Below are positions 34,089 to 45,260 of a DNA stretch of 64,000 nucleotides, in pieces (position 1 is the stretch's first letter; every line of letters starts with the position of its first letter). Source of the stretch: Apodemus sylvaticus (Eukaryota; Chordata; Mammalia; Rodentia; Muridae). The notes beneath the pieces were generated by a model that had not been told where the DNA came from, did not search any database, and saw nothing but the letters and a program-made list of their open reading frames with translations. The DNA lies in NCBI RefSeq assembly GCF_947179515.1, contig NC_067478.1, positions 124,001-188,000 on the forward strand, in the 5' to 3' direction. The translations under genes were made by a program, and so were the position numbers.

Positions 34089-36079
34089 GTATACCAAAGT
34101 ATCCATATCATCTAACAAATTATAACGTCTTTTGGTCAGTCCCTACACCTATGCTCATTCCTTTCCCATTAAATTCTTGAGCTACCTTGCAGAATCACTC
34201 ATAGCCCAGACTTCTTATCTCCCATGATGTATTTCCCTAGAGATACCTGGGTAATCATCCTTGCTGCACAATCTCATTTGAAACAATTTAATTTGTTAGA
34301 GAAGTCTAATGAGTAAAAGCAGGAAAAGGAAATGTGTCAACAGAGTCCTTGCAGGCAGTTGCAGGGCCCCCTGCACATGCTCAGCCTCTCCTTTGATAGC
34401 ACAGAGAAAAAGCCATTTTTTCCATTCATTTCCACTTTCTTCCAACTGTCCACTCAAAGCTTCTCTCCAGATGATTTTAGAACTCGCCTCTGGAAATACA
34501 CAGTGGGCAACTCCTATAAAACTGTTTATTCTGTAGCAAGAAAATCCTACTACAGATGTTCATATTGTGATACACGGTCATCATTGAGTCAGTTCCCAAC
34601 CTCTGTGTTCTCAAAAAAGTTCTAGATACTCTTCTTTCCATATGTTTATGTGATTATATCTGAACCTATGTAGCCACTGTCTGTCTACAGGGACCAGGGC
34701 TGTAAGGTCTAAACAACATAACATCACGGCAGTGACACCCATTTTTATATTACTCACCTAATCTGTAGACCAATAGTCTGTTTGTCATACTCCATGCCAC
34801 AGTAGAAAAAACATTATTTTAATAAGCATCCTGTCCCATGTGTATTGGTCACATTTGTATTTAACAAATAACCCCCTGACCCAGTGGCTTATCATAGTGG
34901 ACATGGATTTCTTGCTCCTCTTCTCCTTGGTTGTGGTCCTAGTTTCAGTCCTCATATCTGCTTACTCACCAAGATGTAGGGCTACATTTTGCTGAAAAGA
35001 GTCTCAGCTTAGCCTTGCTGGGGCTATAATTGGAAGAAAGCAATTTCACTTGTGTTTGTCTTCTATCAGCCTAGCTATAGAAGGGTGTACAGCCTGGAAG
35101 GCAAGCTATAAGTCATACCTCTCCACCAAGTATCAGGTATATACAATTGTAAAGTAGTACATGGAAAGAGTTGTATAGTTATGAACAAAATAGTCAACCA
35201 CACTGGTATAGCAAAACATATGCTTGTTTCTTTTTAATATTTCTAGCCATATAGATAGAGCATTGGTTTATTTTCTAAATCATAGGTTTACAGGTATTTG
35301 CATCCCATTATCATTAAAATAAAACTGTTAGGCTATCTGAAGATGATACTTTCATCCCCTACTTCTTTCAGAAATTTCTTCTCATCATGTGGTAGCAAAG
35401 CTAGACCACAATGACTTTCAGCTCTCAGGTTGTCTGTTCTTTTGTTTCTTGCTTCTATTAGATAAGAAACACATTAGTGGACAGGGAAGAACATTTTTGG
35501 CTCAATTCAAGGGAGACAGTTTTCTTATGAGAAGGAGTTTCTAATAACTTCTCTCCTTTGTATATTTACTTTTAAATCTTTGATAAGAAGTTGATTTAAC
35601 TTAGGAGTTCTCACTCACTCAAAGGACAATCTGTCACCAAGATCACTTTTAGGACAAAAGATTCCAAGTAGTTTGGGGAAACCAAGCTTGAAGGAACAAG
35701 TACACTCCTTTATGTACATATGCCATCTATATTGTTTATGCTGGGATCTAGATGGCTTAGAGTCTAAATCACCATGGTGGGTAAGCCCACAGACCACAAA
35801 CCCCAAGCTCCTGTCAATTCTGAGCTGTCTATGTCAGTTCATATGCTCAAAGCCAGTATTTCCTCCATAAGTAATGAACTATTTTCAAGCTTGGCAAGAT
35901 AGGAACTCTTACAGAGGTATTTCATCACATTTAGAAGTTAAAGTTTCCAGTCTTGATTTGATTTTTTCTATTTTCAGTTTTTAAACATTTGAATTATGTT
36001 TATATCCAAAAAATAAGGCTTTGCAAGATAGGCTGTGACACACTTCTTCCCACTACATCTATAATTGTTTTTATCCAGG
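34089..36079. other. Non-coding between the MaLR element and the Ccr2 3' end
   Basis: No gene or named repeat is recognised. The frames at 34309-34625 and 35615-35870 have no supporting features. Confidence 0.4.
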
Positions 36080-36085
36080 TTTATT
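36080..36085 (-). terminator. Ccr2: Candidate Ccr2 poly(A) signal
   Basis: The minus strand reads AATAAA (GCAAAATAAACCTGG) 1.44 kb after the Ccr2 stop. A GU-containing stretch (GTGGGAAGAAGTGTGTC) follows about 40-60 nt later. The resulting mRNA of about 2.7 kb is plausible. Confidence 0.45.
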
Positions 36086-37523
36086 TTGCCATGTAATTAA
36101 GATATGTTCCCAAGTATTATTTTCAAAGCAAGGGCTTCTATCCCTGTTTTATCCAGTCTTGTTTTACCCACAAAAACATTTCATAACAGTACTTTTTTTT
36201 CTCTCATAGAACTATCCAGGCTTTCATCTTTGGCTATTCTATATACACCTTTACCAGGTGGAGGCTGAGAGACAAAGGCTATGAGGAAAGAGGCAGATGC
36301 AAAGGTACTGGGGAGGCAGAAAATAATAGCAATAATATAGAACCAGTTTAAATCCTGACAGAAATCTTTCCTCAGTGCTGAGGCATCCATTTTGCTTCTG
36401 ATTCTATGTAGTTCTAAACACACCACTTCTATTGCCCCACATATCCCTGCCTTTTTGCTCTAGCCCTCTATGCCTGAAGAATAGGTTTTTCTCTTCATTC
36501 TTGTTCATTCACTACCTCCAGCTTTCTGCTCTCTCTGGAAAGATCAAACAATAGCCCTTATTATTTTTAGGCTAATCACTAATAATGAATATTTTATAAT
36601 CATTGATTTTATAAATATCATGTAAGGAGCTGTGGCTTGAGAAGCATGTAAACAGTGGAGTGTGATACTGAAATGATTTTCCATGTTGTCAAAGATTAAA
36701 AACTAACAAAGGAAAATTGTGTTGTGCAATTATGTATAAAAGGACTATGGGACTCAAATGAGGTTCCCAACAAGCTATTACAGTTTCTAGATTTTCCACA
36801 GCTTGATAAAGCCTTCAAAATTAAACACAGGTGGAAGAAGGAACCAAAGGTCAGGACATTTCTTCCCAAATGAGAAAGAAATGAGAGGCCCATGCTCACT
36901 TTCATTTCCATCTTCACCCAGGATCAAAAGTGAATATCTCCTCCTTCTTCTTACTCAGTCCTGACAGCCTCACACTCTCCTTTCTGTAAATTCCATGGGT
37001 TTCTTGTTAGAAATAAGAACAAACATGGTGAAGATTGGTAAAATAATATTTTCACAAGGCAATGAGGCTCTTCATAGGGACAGAGTTCACTGGAAAGCTG
37101 AGGAATCTACCAATTATTATTCAAAAATATTTCCCAAACATGTATTATATATAAAAGAAAAGATATGGTTCAGTCATGGCATAATCCTAAGGTTCTAGGC
37201 ACCTAATTTAAAGGTCTCTATTGTTCAATATATCTATGAGCCGTGGTTCATAACCTTCCTAATCCTGTGATCCTTTAATACTGTAGTGATCCACAACAAT
37301 AAAATTATTTTTGCTGCTACTTCATCTGTAATTTTGCTACTGTTATGAATTATAATGTAAATATCTATGTTATCTCATGGTTTTAAGTTACCTCTGTGAA
37401 AGGGTCATTTGACCCTCACATAGGGATCATGATCCAAAAGTAAGAAGGCTTTGAGGCTTGTTGCTATATACAAACTTCTCTCCTTCCCTGCTTAAAAAAA
37501 AAAAAGGCAAACTGCCACTTACT
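36086..37523 (-). other. Ccr2: Likely Ccr2 3' UTR
   Basis: Sequence between the stop codon and the best poly(A) signal. It contains a URR1-like DNA transposon fossil (37240-37445) directly after the coding region and a short poly(A)/poly(T) stretch near 37494. The assignment as UTR is inferred from signals only. Confidence 0.45.
37240..37445 (+). mobile_element. URR1-like (hAT-type) DNA transposon fossil
   Basis: Carries the signature order CCGTGGTTCATAACCTTCC, GATCCTTTAATACTG, AATTTTGCTACTGTTATGAA, CTGTGAAAGGGTCATTTGA. This matches the rodent URR1 non-autonomous hAT family as I know it. It has no coding capacity. It lies 80 bp past the Ccr2 stop codon, in the likely 3' UTR. Confidence 0.75.
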
Positions 37524-38645
37524 TTACAACCCAACTGAGACTTCCTGCTCCCCAGTGGAAGGAGTGAATGTTGAGCTCACTCGATCTGCTGTCTCCCTAT
37601 AGAAAACTGGGCACTGTTTGCAGAGACGTTTGGCAATATGCTTTCTGAAAAATGTGGAGAGATACCTTCGGAACTTCTCACCAACAAAGGCATAAATGAT
37701 AGGATTAATGCAGCAGTGTGTCATTCCAAGAGTCTCTGTCACCTGCATGGCCTGGTCTAAGTGCTTGTCAATCACACAGTTACTCATTCCCAAGAATTCC
37801 TGGAAGGTGGTCAGGAAGAGAACAATATTGTATGGGGTCCAGAAGAGAAAGTAGACAATCATGATGGCAAAGATGAGCCTCACAGCCCTGTGCCTCTTCT
37901 TCTCATTCCTACAGCGAAACAGGGTGTGGAGAATTCCTGAGTAGCAGATGACCATGACAAGTAGAGGCAGGATCAGGCTCAAGATATTCCTCATTATTGT
38001 TTGGAAATTTTTCCATAGTTTTGGAAAATAAGGGCCACAGACGTGATGATGATCTTCTTGTTCAGATTTAGTAAATATGATTCCTGGTAGAGAGGCAAAC
38101 ACAGCCACCACCCAAGTGACAACACTTGTTATCACCCCAAAGGTAACTGTCCTGGCTTTTAAAGCAAACACAGCATGGACAATAGCCAAGTACCTATCAA
38201 TTGTCAGGAGGATAATGAAGAAGATTCCACCAAAATAACCAATGTGATAGAGCCCTGTGAGTACTTTACACATTATATTCCCAAAGACCCACTCATTTGC
38301 AGCATAGTGAGCCCAGAATGGGAGTGTGAGCAGGAAGAGAAGGTCAGAAATGGCCAGGTTGAGCAGGTAGATATCAGTCATGCTCTTCAGCTTTTTACAG
38401 CTTATCAGAATTATAATGACCAACATATTGCCCACAAAACCAAAGATGAATACCAAGGAGTAGAGTGGGGGCAGGATCCAAGCTCCAATTTGCTTCACAT
38501 TGGTTTTATGACAAGGTTCACCATCATCATAGTCATATGGTGTGGTAGCCCCTTCATCAAGCTCTTGGATACTTCTTGCAAATAGAGAATGAGATGTTGA
38601 TAGTGTGTCATGGATGAACTGAGGTAACATATTACTGTCTTCCAT
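37524..38645 (-). CDS. Ccr2: C-C chemokine receptor type 2 (CCR2)
   Basis: An intact 373-residue class A GPCR in one coding exon. CCR2 is the monocyte receptor for CCL2 and related chemokines and acts through Gi at the plasma membrane; this is family knowledge. Seen here: an acidic N-terminus with Tyr37 and Tyr39 in a YDYDDGEPC context (likely sulfation); seven hydrophobic segments; Cys126-Cys203 and Cys45-Cys290 as expected disulfides; DRY at 150-152; NPIIY at 314-318; Cys342 and Cys345 in the tail; and a Ser/Thr-containing end (STGEQEVSVGL) almost the same as in CCR5. The length and tail match the mouse receptor (human CCR2B type). The start is chosen because it lies 11 nt after a splice acceptor and gives the family length; the next Met, codon 6, is possible but less likely. 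TM1-TM7 is very close to the neighbouring CCR5, and part is identical at DNA level. Confidence 0.98.
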   Translation of the reverse strand: MEDSNMLPQFIHDTLSTSHSLFARSIQELDEGATTPYDYDDGEPCHKTNVKQIGAWILPPLYSLVFIFGFVGNMLVIIILISCKKLKSMTDIYLLNLAISDLLFLLTLPFWAHYAANEWVFGNIMCKVLTGLYHIGYFGGIFFIILLTIDRYLAIVHAVFALKARTVTFGVITSVVTWVVAVFASLPGIIFTKSEQEDHHHVCGPYFPKLWKNFQTIMRNILSLILPLLVMVICYSGILHTLFRCRNEKKRHRAVRLIFAIMIVYFLFWTPYNIVLFLTTFQEFLGMSNCVIDKHLDQAMQVTETLGMTHCCINPIIYAFVGEKFRRYLSTFFRKHIAKRLCKQCPVFYRETADRVSSTFTPSTGEQEVSVGL

Positions 38646-38685
38646 TTCCTTTTATTCTGTGGATAGAGAAAAAAATGATTACTTG
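38646..38685 (-). promoter_or_regulatory. Ccr2: Splice acceptor and short 5' UTR of the Ccr2 coding exon
   Basis: The minus strand reads TTTTTTTCTCTATCCACAG with AG at 38658-38657, then an 11-nt leader (AATAAAAGGAA) and ATG. The polypyrimidine tract is strong. The acceptor-to-ATG distance equals that of Ccr5. Confidence 0.8.
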
Positions 38686-39340
38686 TAACACAAATGCCAG
38701 ATTCCTTAATCCAAATAGCCTTGCCCCATTTAAGTAGCACCCCTGTCTTTCTCCTTTATAGTCATCTCTTTGATACCATGTGTACATCATTTTTCTTTTA
38801 TTCCTAACAGCAGTCACAACTTTTCAACTCTGCAAACATTTCCCTAACATCCTTGGCATTCCCTGGTGAGCATGTTTCTCAATGTAAGGCTACAAAAGGT
38901 GCATGTCTTCATTTACTACTCTGCATGTGGTGACTAGGTTTATAACCAGATTTATGACCAATAAGATGTAATTAGAGTCTGATAGGAGGTTTCTAGGGAG
39001 TTTCTTCCACAACAAAAGAGATACAGAAGAGATACTGCTGGTCTCTTTCCCATTTCAACTTGTGTAACATAGCGTGGGACTATAAACAAAAGACCTAGAA
39101 TTGTACACAAACCATACATTGGACTCACTTTCTGACTTCTTATTTTAAAAAGAAAATAAACCATTATAAATTGCATCATCTATTCTTTACAGCCAAAAGC
39201 ATTCTAATAACCCTCTCAACTTTTGTCTTCACCCTTTTCTCACACTTCTTTTGATAAGATTGCAATGATAAGTCAATGTTCAAATACCTTAACTTCATTC
39301 TAAATTCTTTTCATTGAGCATGAATTTCCTCATTCAAAAC
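38686..39340 (-). other. Ccr2: Predicted Ccr2 intron 1, first part
   Basis: No repeat or exon is recognised. The predicted intron extends to 42111. Confidence 0.4.
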
Positions 39341-39352
39341 TCTTTTTTTAAG

Positions 39353-39570
39353 GGACTGGAGATTACTCAGTGGTCAAAGACACTTCTCTTGCAGAGAACC
39401 CAAGTTGATTTCCTATACCCACAGCAAGGAGCTCATAACCACCTGTAATTCCATTTTTAGGGCATCTATCATTTTTTGACCTCCATGGGCACCTGCACAC
39501 ACTTAAGTCACATAAACAATAATAGGTACAGATATTTACACAAAAATAAATAAACAGATAAATCTTTAAA
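39353..39570 (+). repeat. B2/B3-like SINE
   Basis: A diverged tRNA-derived head (ACTGGAGATTACTCAGTGG, AGAACCCAAGTTGATTTCC) and a tail with AAAATAAATAAACAGATAAA. It lies in the predicted Ccr2 intron in antisense orientation to the gene. Confidence 0.65.
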
Positions 39571-40204
39571 AATTTTGGTTTTAGCTTCTAGAAAGACACC
39601 TATGTTGGTGCTTATTAATATTTCTGTGACATCTCCCTGCACACTTCATAAAACTTCAAGGCATTCTATTTGGCTTTTGCCCCACTTTTGCCTTTTTTCT
39701 TTTTATCCTTGCCTCACAATTTTTCTAATTCAGATTTATATCTAATTATGTCAGCTAATCTCAGGATTTTGGCTCTCCTATATGCTATGTTTTCCAAGTC
39801 TCTATGTTTAAGTCCCACCTTCTCTGAAACACCAGAGTTTAATTTTTCACATTTGATGTTATCTATCTCTTCATGAATTTGTCTACATGAGAGGAACACA
39901 TATGTACTGCTCTAAATGTTTGGAGGTCAGAAGATAGTTTGCTCTTTTCCTCCTATGTAAGCTACAGGGATTTTAGCTCAGATCACTAGGTTTTCACAGC
40001 AAGTACTTTGTACACAGGAATCATCTTGCTGACCAAATTGTGAGGCCTTCATCTTAATTATTATCATCCACTACATTTTATAAGAAAACTCTAGTATTAT
40101 TCCAAATCATTCCTCTTCATAAAATTAAGCCATAAATAACCTTCATAAAGGTTGTTTGTCAGAACCTACAAGATTAGATTCAAATCCTGCCTCCAAATTA
40201 GATG

Positions 40205-40385
40205 ACTAGACAGATGATTCAGCAGTTAAGAGTACCTACTGTTTTTGCAGATGATTCAAGTTCAGTTCCTAGCACCTGTGGTGAATCCAATGCCCTCTTC
40301 TGGACTTTGTAGGCAGCTGAACTTGCATGGCATTTACTAATACACACACACACACACACACACAAAATAAATAAAGTAATCTCAA
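40205..40385 (+). repeat. B2/B3-like SINE with (CA)12
   Basis: GACAGATGATTCAGCAGTTA, AGTTCAGTTCCTAGCACC, TGCCCTCTTCTGGACTTTG and AAAATAAATAAAGTAATC follow the order of a B2/B3 element. An embedded CA run lies at about 40342-40365. Confidence 0.8.
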
Positions 40386-41572
40386 AAAAATAGCTCCTGT
40401 CTCTAACATGAAAACTGAGTAATTTAAAGTCAAACATCTGTTTTCCTGTATAGAAACTAAGTTTCTGTGAAATCCACCTGAGGTGAGGTTTCACCATGTG
40501 CTACAGATAAATGTTCTGTGTTAGAATCGTATCATAGGAATTCTACCCCTACATTCTTTTCAAATTCATCCCCACTGCCCCTCTATGGGCTGCTAGTTTC
40601 TTGTCTTATCTGCTACTCACTTTATATTGATCTTTCCTTCACTCATAGCTCATCCCTCTCATACTGTCTGACCTAACAGTTAACATTGCATATGTACTCC
40701 TCAGCCTGAGACCCCCCAATAGCCACATGACTTGGATGTGGTGGGACTTCAGAGTGACTGATCTGCTCTCACATTCCCAGTCCTGTGCACACCCACAACC
40801 GTCTTCTCTCCATTTCCTCTGAATTCACCACTTCCTTTTTGCCCCAGTGATTTACTCTGTTCTTGTCCCTTGGCCTAAAATGGCTCCTATTTATTCTACC
40901 TCCTACTTAAATTCCCCTTCTCTTGTGAAACCTAATCTGCACCCTCTGACAAATCACTCTGCTCTTGTGAAATCTAAGTAACCACTTATCATGGTATCTT
41001 TTACATACCATGCACCCCTCAAAGGTTAAGGAGTGACAATGTTTTTAATTTCTGACTCTTATAATTTCATCTGGCTAAAAGCATAAACAGTAAATGTTCA
41101 CTAAAAGAGTACACAAAAACTGTATAATAATTATAAGATTATAAAATGTAACATCATTAGATTTGATTTTTAAGACTGCTTTTTCCTGATATCGACTATA
41201 AATTTGTTTTCGTCTACCTATATATCACAGCACTTCTTCCACTCCTTAAATGAATAGCCAAATGAAGCTTGCATTTCACATCACTGAGCCATATCACTAG
41301 ACTGAAAAAAACTAAATGAGTCCTTTGATGAAAATCAAGAAGATAATGCATGTGCTAAAGAATTACACTGCACTAAGTTCTGGTCTGTTTTGAAGTTCCA
41401 GCTGTTATGGAAAATACCAGGCAAATGCTAATTCACCTAACCCTATGGCACATAGTCAGCACTTAGTTCCTACTATGCCAAGCAGTCTGGAAAGTACTGG
41501 CCTATGTATCACTTTGGGCATTAAGACATAGCTAGCACGCAGGACTGTAGGAAATCTGCCTCCCAAAAGAAA

Positions 41573-41659
41573 AAGGAGGGAGGGGGAGAGAGAGAGGGAG
41601 AGGGAGAGGGAGAGGGAGAGGGAGAGGGAGAGGGAGAGGGAGAGGGAGAGGGAGAGGGA

Positions 41660-41704
<45 letters not shown>
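41573..41704. repeat. (GGGAGA)n and (GA)n microsatellite
   Basis: About 14 hexamer GGGAGA units (from about 41597) grade into about 20 GA units. Located in the predicted Ccr2 intron, 400 bp from the candidate exon 1. Likely unstable in length. Confidence 0.95.
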
Positions 41705-41707
<3 letters not shown>

Positions 41708-42111
41708 TTCAGTCTGTGTGGCTCTCATAAGGAGAGACAAAAAGCCAATTTAGAAGGCATAGATAGACTAGAGGTATAAAGTTCTAGAAATGTAAATCCT
41801 CTGAATGCTAAGAGGGACAGAGTAAGCCTTTGGGTGCCTAGAAGATGATTAGGCAGAGAGCCTTTCCTTCCTTCATTGTCCCCTTTTATCACCTGATCCC
41901 AAAAGAATGGTCCCACCCAGCAACACCCTCATTTCCTCACTGCCAATAGGGTCTTTCTAGTGTTTCTTGGTTCATATTATACTCTCTTCTTTCCCCAAAT
42001 CTTGATCATTGGCTCCAGGTGCACAGACTGTACAATACCTCAGGCTGTCTCCCTAATGCTCTGCACCTTAAACTTGGAGATGCATAAAGTTATGGAAAAA
42101 TCACTACTTAC

Positions 42112-42209
42112 CAGGTATGGCTTCTTTATGATGGCACTGTTATCTCAGGCTTCTAAGTAACAGATCTGGAGGTACAAACTTGGTATGCAGAAGTAGGAAA
42201 TCAAGTTTC
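42112..42209 (-). other. Ccr2: Candidate 5' non-coding exon of Ccr2
   Basis: On the minus strand the segment ends in a consensus donor CTG|GTAAGT (exon end 42112) and is preceded by CTTCTCTTTCTGCAG with AG at 42211-42210. It can be read as an internal exon of 98 nt. Alternatively it is the first exon, starting near 42202, about 30 nt past a TATA-like element at 42229-42236. It lies 3.45 kb upstream of the coding exon, a usual distance for this gene family. There is no coding frame with the receptor. Confidence 0.5.
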
Positions 42210-42228
42210 CTGCAGAAAGAGAAGGCGG

Positions 42229-42236
42229 AGATAAAA
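42229..42236 (-). promoter_or_regulatory. Ccr2: Possible Ccr2 TATA-like element
   Basis: The minus strand reads TTTTATCT about 30 nt upstream of position 42202. A second TATA-like match (CCTATAAG, 42435-42442) lies further upstream. I cannot tell which is used, if either. Confidence 0.3.
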
Positions 42237-43039
42237 GAGTAAGTGATGGTAAAGATTTGAAGAAAAAAAAAAAAAACAAAAATCTACAGTTCTTCTTTTC
42301 CAACCAGGAGTGTTGTATGCTGGGTTGAGGTCTCTACAAGATTAATTTTGAAATCTTGCTTTTGCAATTCTGAGTGTGAGTTAGCCACGCCCTATCCCCC
42401 TGTTTTAGTATATTTCAGCTCAGGGCTTCTTTGTCTTATAGGTCTTTCATAGCTTTCCACACTCTTTCTCTTCTCTGTGTTAATTGGCATAAGCCAAGTG
42501 CAATAGAACCTATCACTCCCAGAGAATAAATGCTAATGAGGCCATTGGTCATGATGAATAAAATGCAGAGAGGTTTCACTGAGACTTGTGTGTTGCTTTC
42601 AAAGTGTTGTGAATTGGAATCTCGTTACAAATCTCACTTAAATAAAGCTTTCTAATGAAGGAGAATGCTTAGTAATTTTTTTTTTGTTAAAAATAGTTTT
42701 AACAGGGGGAGCTTTGTTATTATTATTATGCTAATAACCAAAGCCTGAAACAGACTTGGCTTAAAAATAAAATGTGCATCATAAAGCACCTACTTAGGAA
42801 TGTTCTGAATTTTCTGCAAACCTGGACAGAGTTATCTGAGCTGGTCTCTGAAATTCTGCAGAAATATCAGATCTGGCAGTCAGGGTCTTCTAAGCTTTGA
42901 TTCCCTTCACAGTCAAACAAGAATCATAAGAGTTCTTGGGGCCTTGGATGGGTAAATGGGTAAATACAAAACAGCTTATGAATAAACTGGTATGCAGTAG
43001 ATGTTCAGAAGTGACAAGAGAAAGCACCAAAACTTTATT

Positions 43040-43350
43040 GAGAGCAGTAGACTGAGCGGTACAGCCACTGTAAGAGAGCAGTAGGCTAAGGGGTGCAGCC
43101 ACTGTAAGAGAGCAGTAGGCTAAGGGGTGCAGCCACTGTAAGAGAGCAGTAGGCTGAGGGGTACAGCCACTGTAAGAGAGCAGTAGGCTGAGGGGTGCAG
43201 CCACTGTAAGAGAGCAGTAGGCTGAGGGGTGCAACCACTGTAAGAGAGCAGTTGGCTGAGGGGTGCAGCCACTGTAAGAGAGCAGTAGGCTAAGGGGTGC
43301 AGCCACTGTAAGAGAGCAGTAGGCTGAGGGGTGCAACCACTGTAAGAGAC
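43040..43350. repeat. 34-bp minisatellite, about 9 units
   Basis: Tandem units of 34 bp. The motif ACTGTAAGAGAGCAGTAGG recurs at 43067, 43101, 43135, 43169, 43203, 43237, 43271 and 43305 with exact 34-bp spacing, and a final partial unit starts at 43339. Units differ by A/G and C/A changes. It lies 0.8 kb upstream of the candidate Ccr2 exon. Because 34 is not a multiple of 3, minus-strand open frames through it run through all three phases and show a 34-residue protein repeat; this is not evidence of a gene. Confidence 0.95.
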
Positions 43351-43359
43351 AGCAGCAGC

Positions 43360-44689
43360 AAGGAAGTCTAGTGCAGACCACCATTTCTCTCTAGAGTCCA
43401 GCAAGTTCACAAAAAAATTAGGTTTTTATCAAGCAAAAAGGTCTTCAGTTTTTCTTGGACAATTTTGGTTTCTTGTTCTAGAACAGATCCACTTCCATAA
43501 TTGAGACCCCTGCTTAGGACCACTTTTCACTTTCCATTTTCACACTATATAGATCACTGATTCTAGCCATGGCATTTTGAAAACAAAGAGAAACACCATA
43601 TTGGGTAGATATAAAAATGATCTGACTCTAGAGCATAGAAAGGTGAGTAGGGTCTGAAGAACCAATGTCCAGAGACTAGTAGCAATGGAAGCTGCTACAC
43701 CTGTGTTTTGCAGGAGATCCACATTTACCCCAGAACATGACTCTGCCAGATTTGTTGGCATATTGTTGTTGATGGTCAGTGAGAAGCTATAAATGCAGAA
43801 AGCTCTCTGCCCTCCCCCTTCTCTAAAAGCAGAACATATAATTTTTGAAGCCAAAAGGTATCCTCCCACCTTAAATTGCTAACCACGAAGGACAACTTGA
43901 GATCATTATCAACCTGGAACATATACCAGAAGAATCAACACTCACAAATTTTATAAACTAGTCTTTTACTGCCATTTTTCAACTGTCCCACAAGTTACCA
44001 TCCACAGAGATGTAAACTCCTTTTTCTTTTGTGTTGTTACTTTTTAAAACTTATTCTTCTTTGTTGAGGATTCTATACAAGTTAGAACACAAAGTCACAT
44101 GTTTGAGAAACAGTCATTCTTCCCAACTATTAAATATACGTCCTCTTTTCTCCCTTGTTAATTTGTCATTTGATACACAAATCTATTTCTACTAAAAACA
44201 TTTCCAGGGTTGAGGAAATTTTGTTTTCTTCCTTATAACTAGAAGGGTCAAAAACCAAACCAAACCAAACCATCCCCTAAGCTCTGACCCTGAGAGCTAA
44301 AAATCATTTGCTAGATTTTAGCAAAGCATGGCATAAAAAAGACCTCAAACTGCCTGCTCCCACTCTCTGATCCCCTGGCTGCCTCCTAGTGATTAGACCT
44401 TATAAGACAAAGAAGTAGTAGGAACTGAAAATGTACACTGGGAGCTCAGAATGAATCTTAGAAAACCACAAGGTGTTCTTACCACCTTCATCTCACACTG
44501 TAAGAGATTTTCAAAATGGTTAAAATTTTGAAAAATTATGTCTTAAAATCTTTATCTGCAAAAGGAAAACAGAAAGGATGCTTTTGTGTGAGTTTGAAAC
44601 CTCTATGTCTATCTGCCAGCAATGAGTTCACATTTTTCAGAATTTTTAGGCTGCAAGATGAGTGTGATGTGTGGCCTTTGGGTATTCTT
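43360..44689. other. Non-coding, nothing recognised
   Basis: AT-rich sequence upstream of Ccr2. No SINE, L1 or LTR is identified. The 109-residue minus frame at 43540-43869 has no recognisable features. Confidence 0.35.
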
Positions 44690-45260
44690 CAAAGAAAATA
44701 CATAACCACCTTACAGCTCTGGTATACTGCTATTAGTATACAGGCAATTCCTCTGGACTGCTATCAGAGACCTAGATGCTGTCACGCTGTCAGGTGTGCA
44801 GTGGATGAAAGGATCCAACTACATCACCAACTCTTTTTTTCTTCTCCCCCCTTTTTTGTTTTTGTTTTATTGAGACAGGCTTTCTCTGTGTGTCCCTGGC
44901 TGTCCTGGAACTCACTCTGTAGACCAGGCTGGCCTCTAACTCAGAAATCCACCTGCTTCTACCTCCCAAGTGCTGGGATTAAAGGCATGTGCCACTATTG
45001 CCTGGCAATTCACCAGCTCTTTTTCTGTTCTTGGAATTTCCTCTCTGTGTTCTCTTCATGTGTCCCCTCTTTGCCCATCTCTGCTCCTTCTCCCTGCCCC
45101 ATGACTCTCTCTCTGCTCTGTCTGTCTGTCTACACATTGACTTGTCTGGCTCTATCTCCTCTATAAGGTTCCTCTCCCCTCCTCCAGTAAGCCTCTTTTA
45201 TACCAAATCTGTTTCATGGCATAATCTCTTCAGGACACTCCTTGACATGATCCACCAAGG
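44690..45260 (+). mobile_element. Possible LTR split by a B1
   Basis: On both sides of the B1 (44839-45009) the sequence is of one type, with CTCCTCTATAAGGTTCC (TATA-like) and AGTAAGCCTCTTTTATACC. The layout suggests a solo LTR, but I cannot name the family. The long open frame 44516-45166 runs through the B1 and is not a gene. Confidence 0.35.
44824..45024 (-). repeat. B1 SINE with target-site duplications
   Basis: B1 on the minus strand, with the tail on the left as poly(T) (TTGTTTTTGTTTTATTGAGA). 15-bp duplications, TCACCAACTCTTTTT at 44824-44838 and TCACCAGCTCTTTTT at 45010-45024, differ at one base. Confidence 0.92.

Noticed and set aside
20678..38645. A third chemokine receptor gene or pseudogene in the window
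   Set aside because: No other stretch with DRYLAIV, NPxxY or the TM2-TM3 signature was found in either strand outside the two intact genes.
41456..41740. Dipeptide-repeat open frame of 94 codons
   Set aside because: It is a translation of the GA/GGGAGA microsatellite. The same applies to the frames at 1744-2033, 9242-9454 and 22137-22490.
43040..43350. Regular repeats as a possible CRISPR array
   Set aside because: Units are head to tail with no spacers, and the genome is a rodent.
42890..43410. Minus-strand open frames with a regular 34-residue protein repeat
   Set aside because: They are the 34-bp minisatellite read through its three phases. There is no gene context, and both overlapping frames carry the same repeat shifted.
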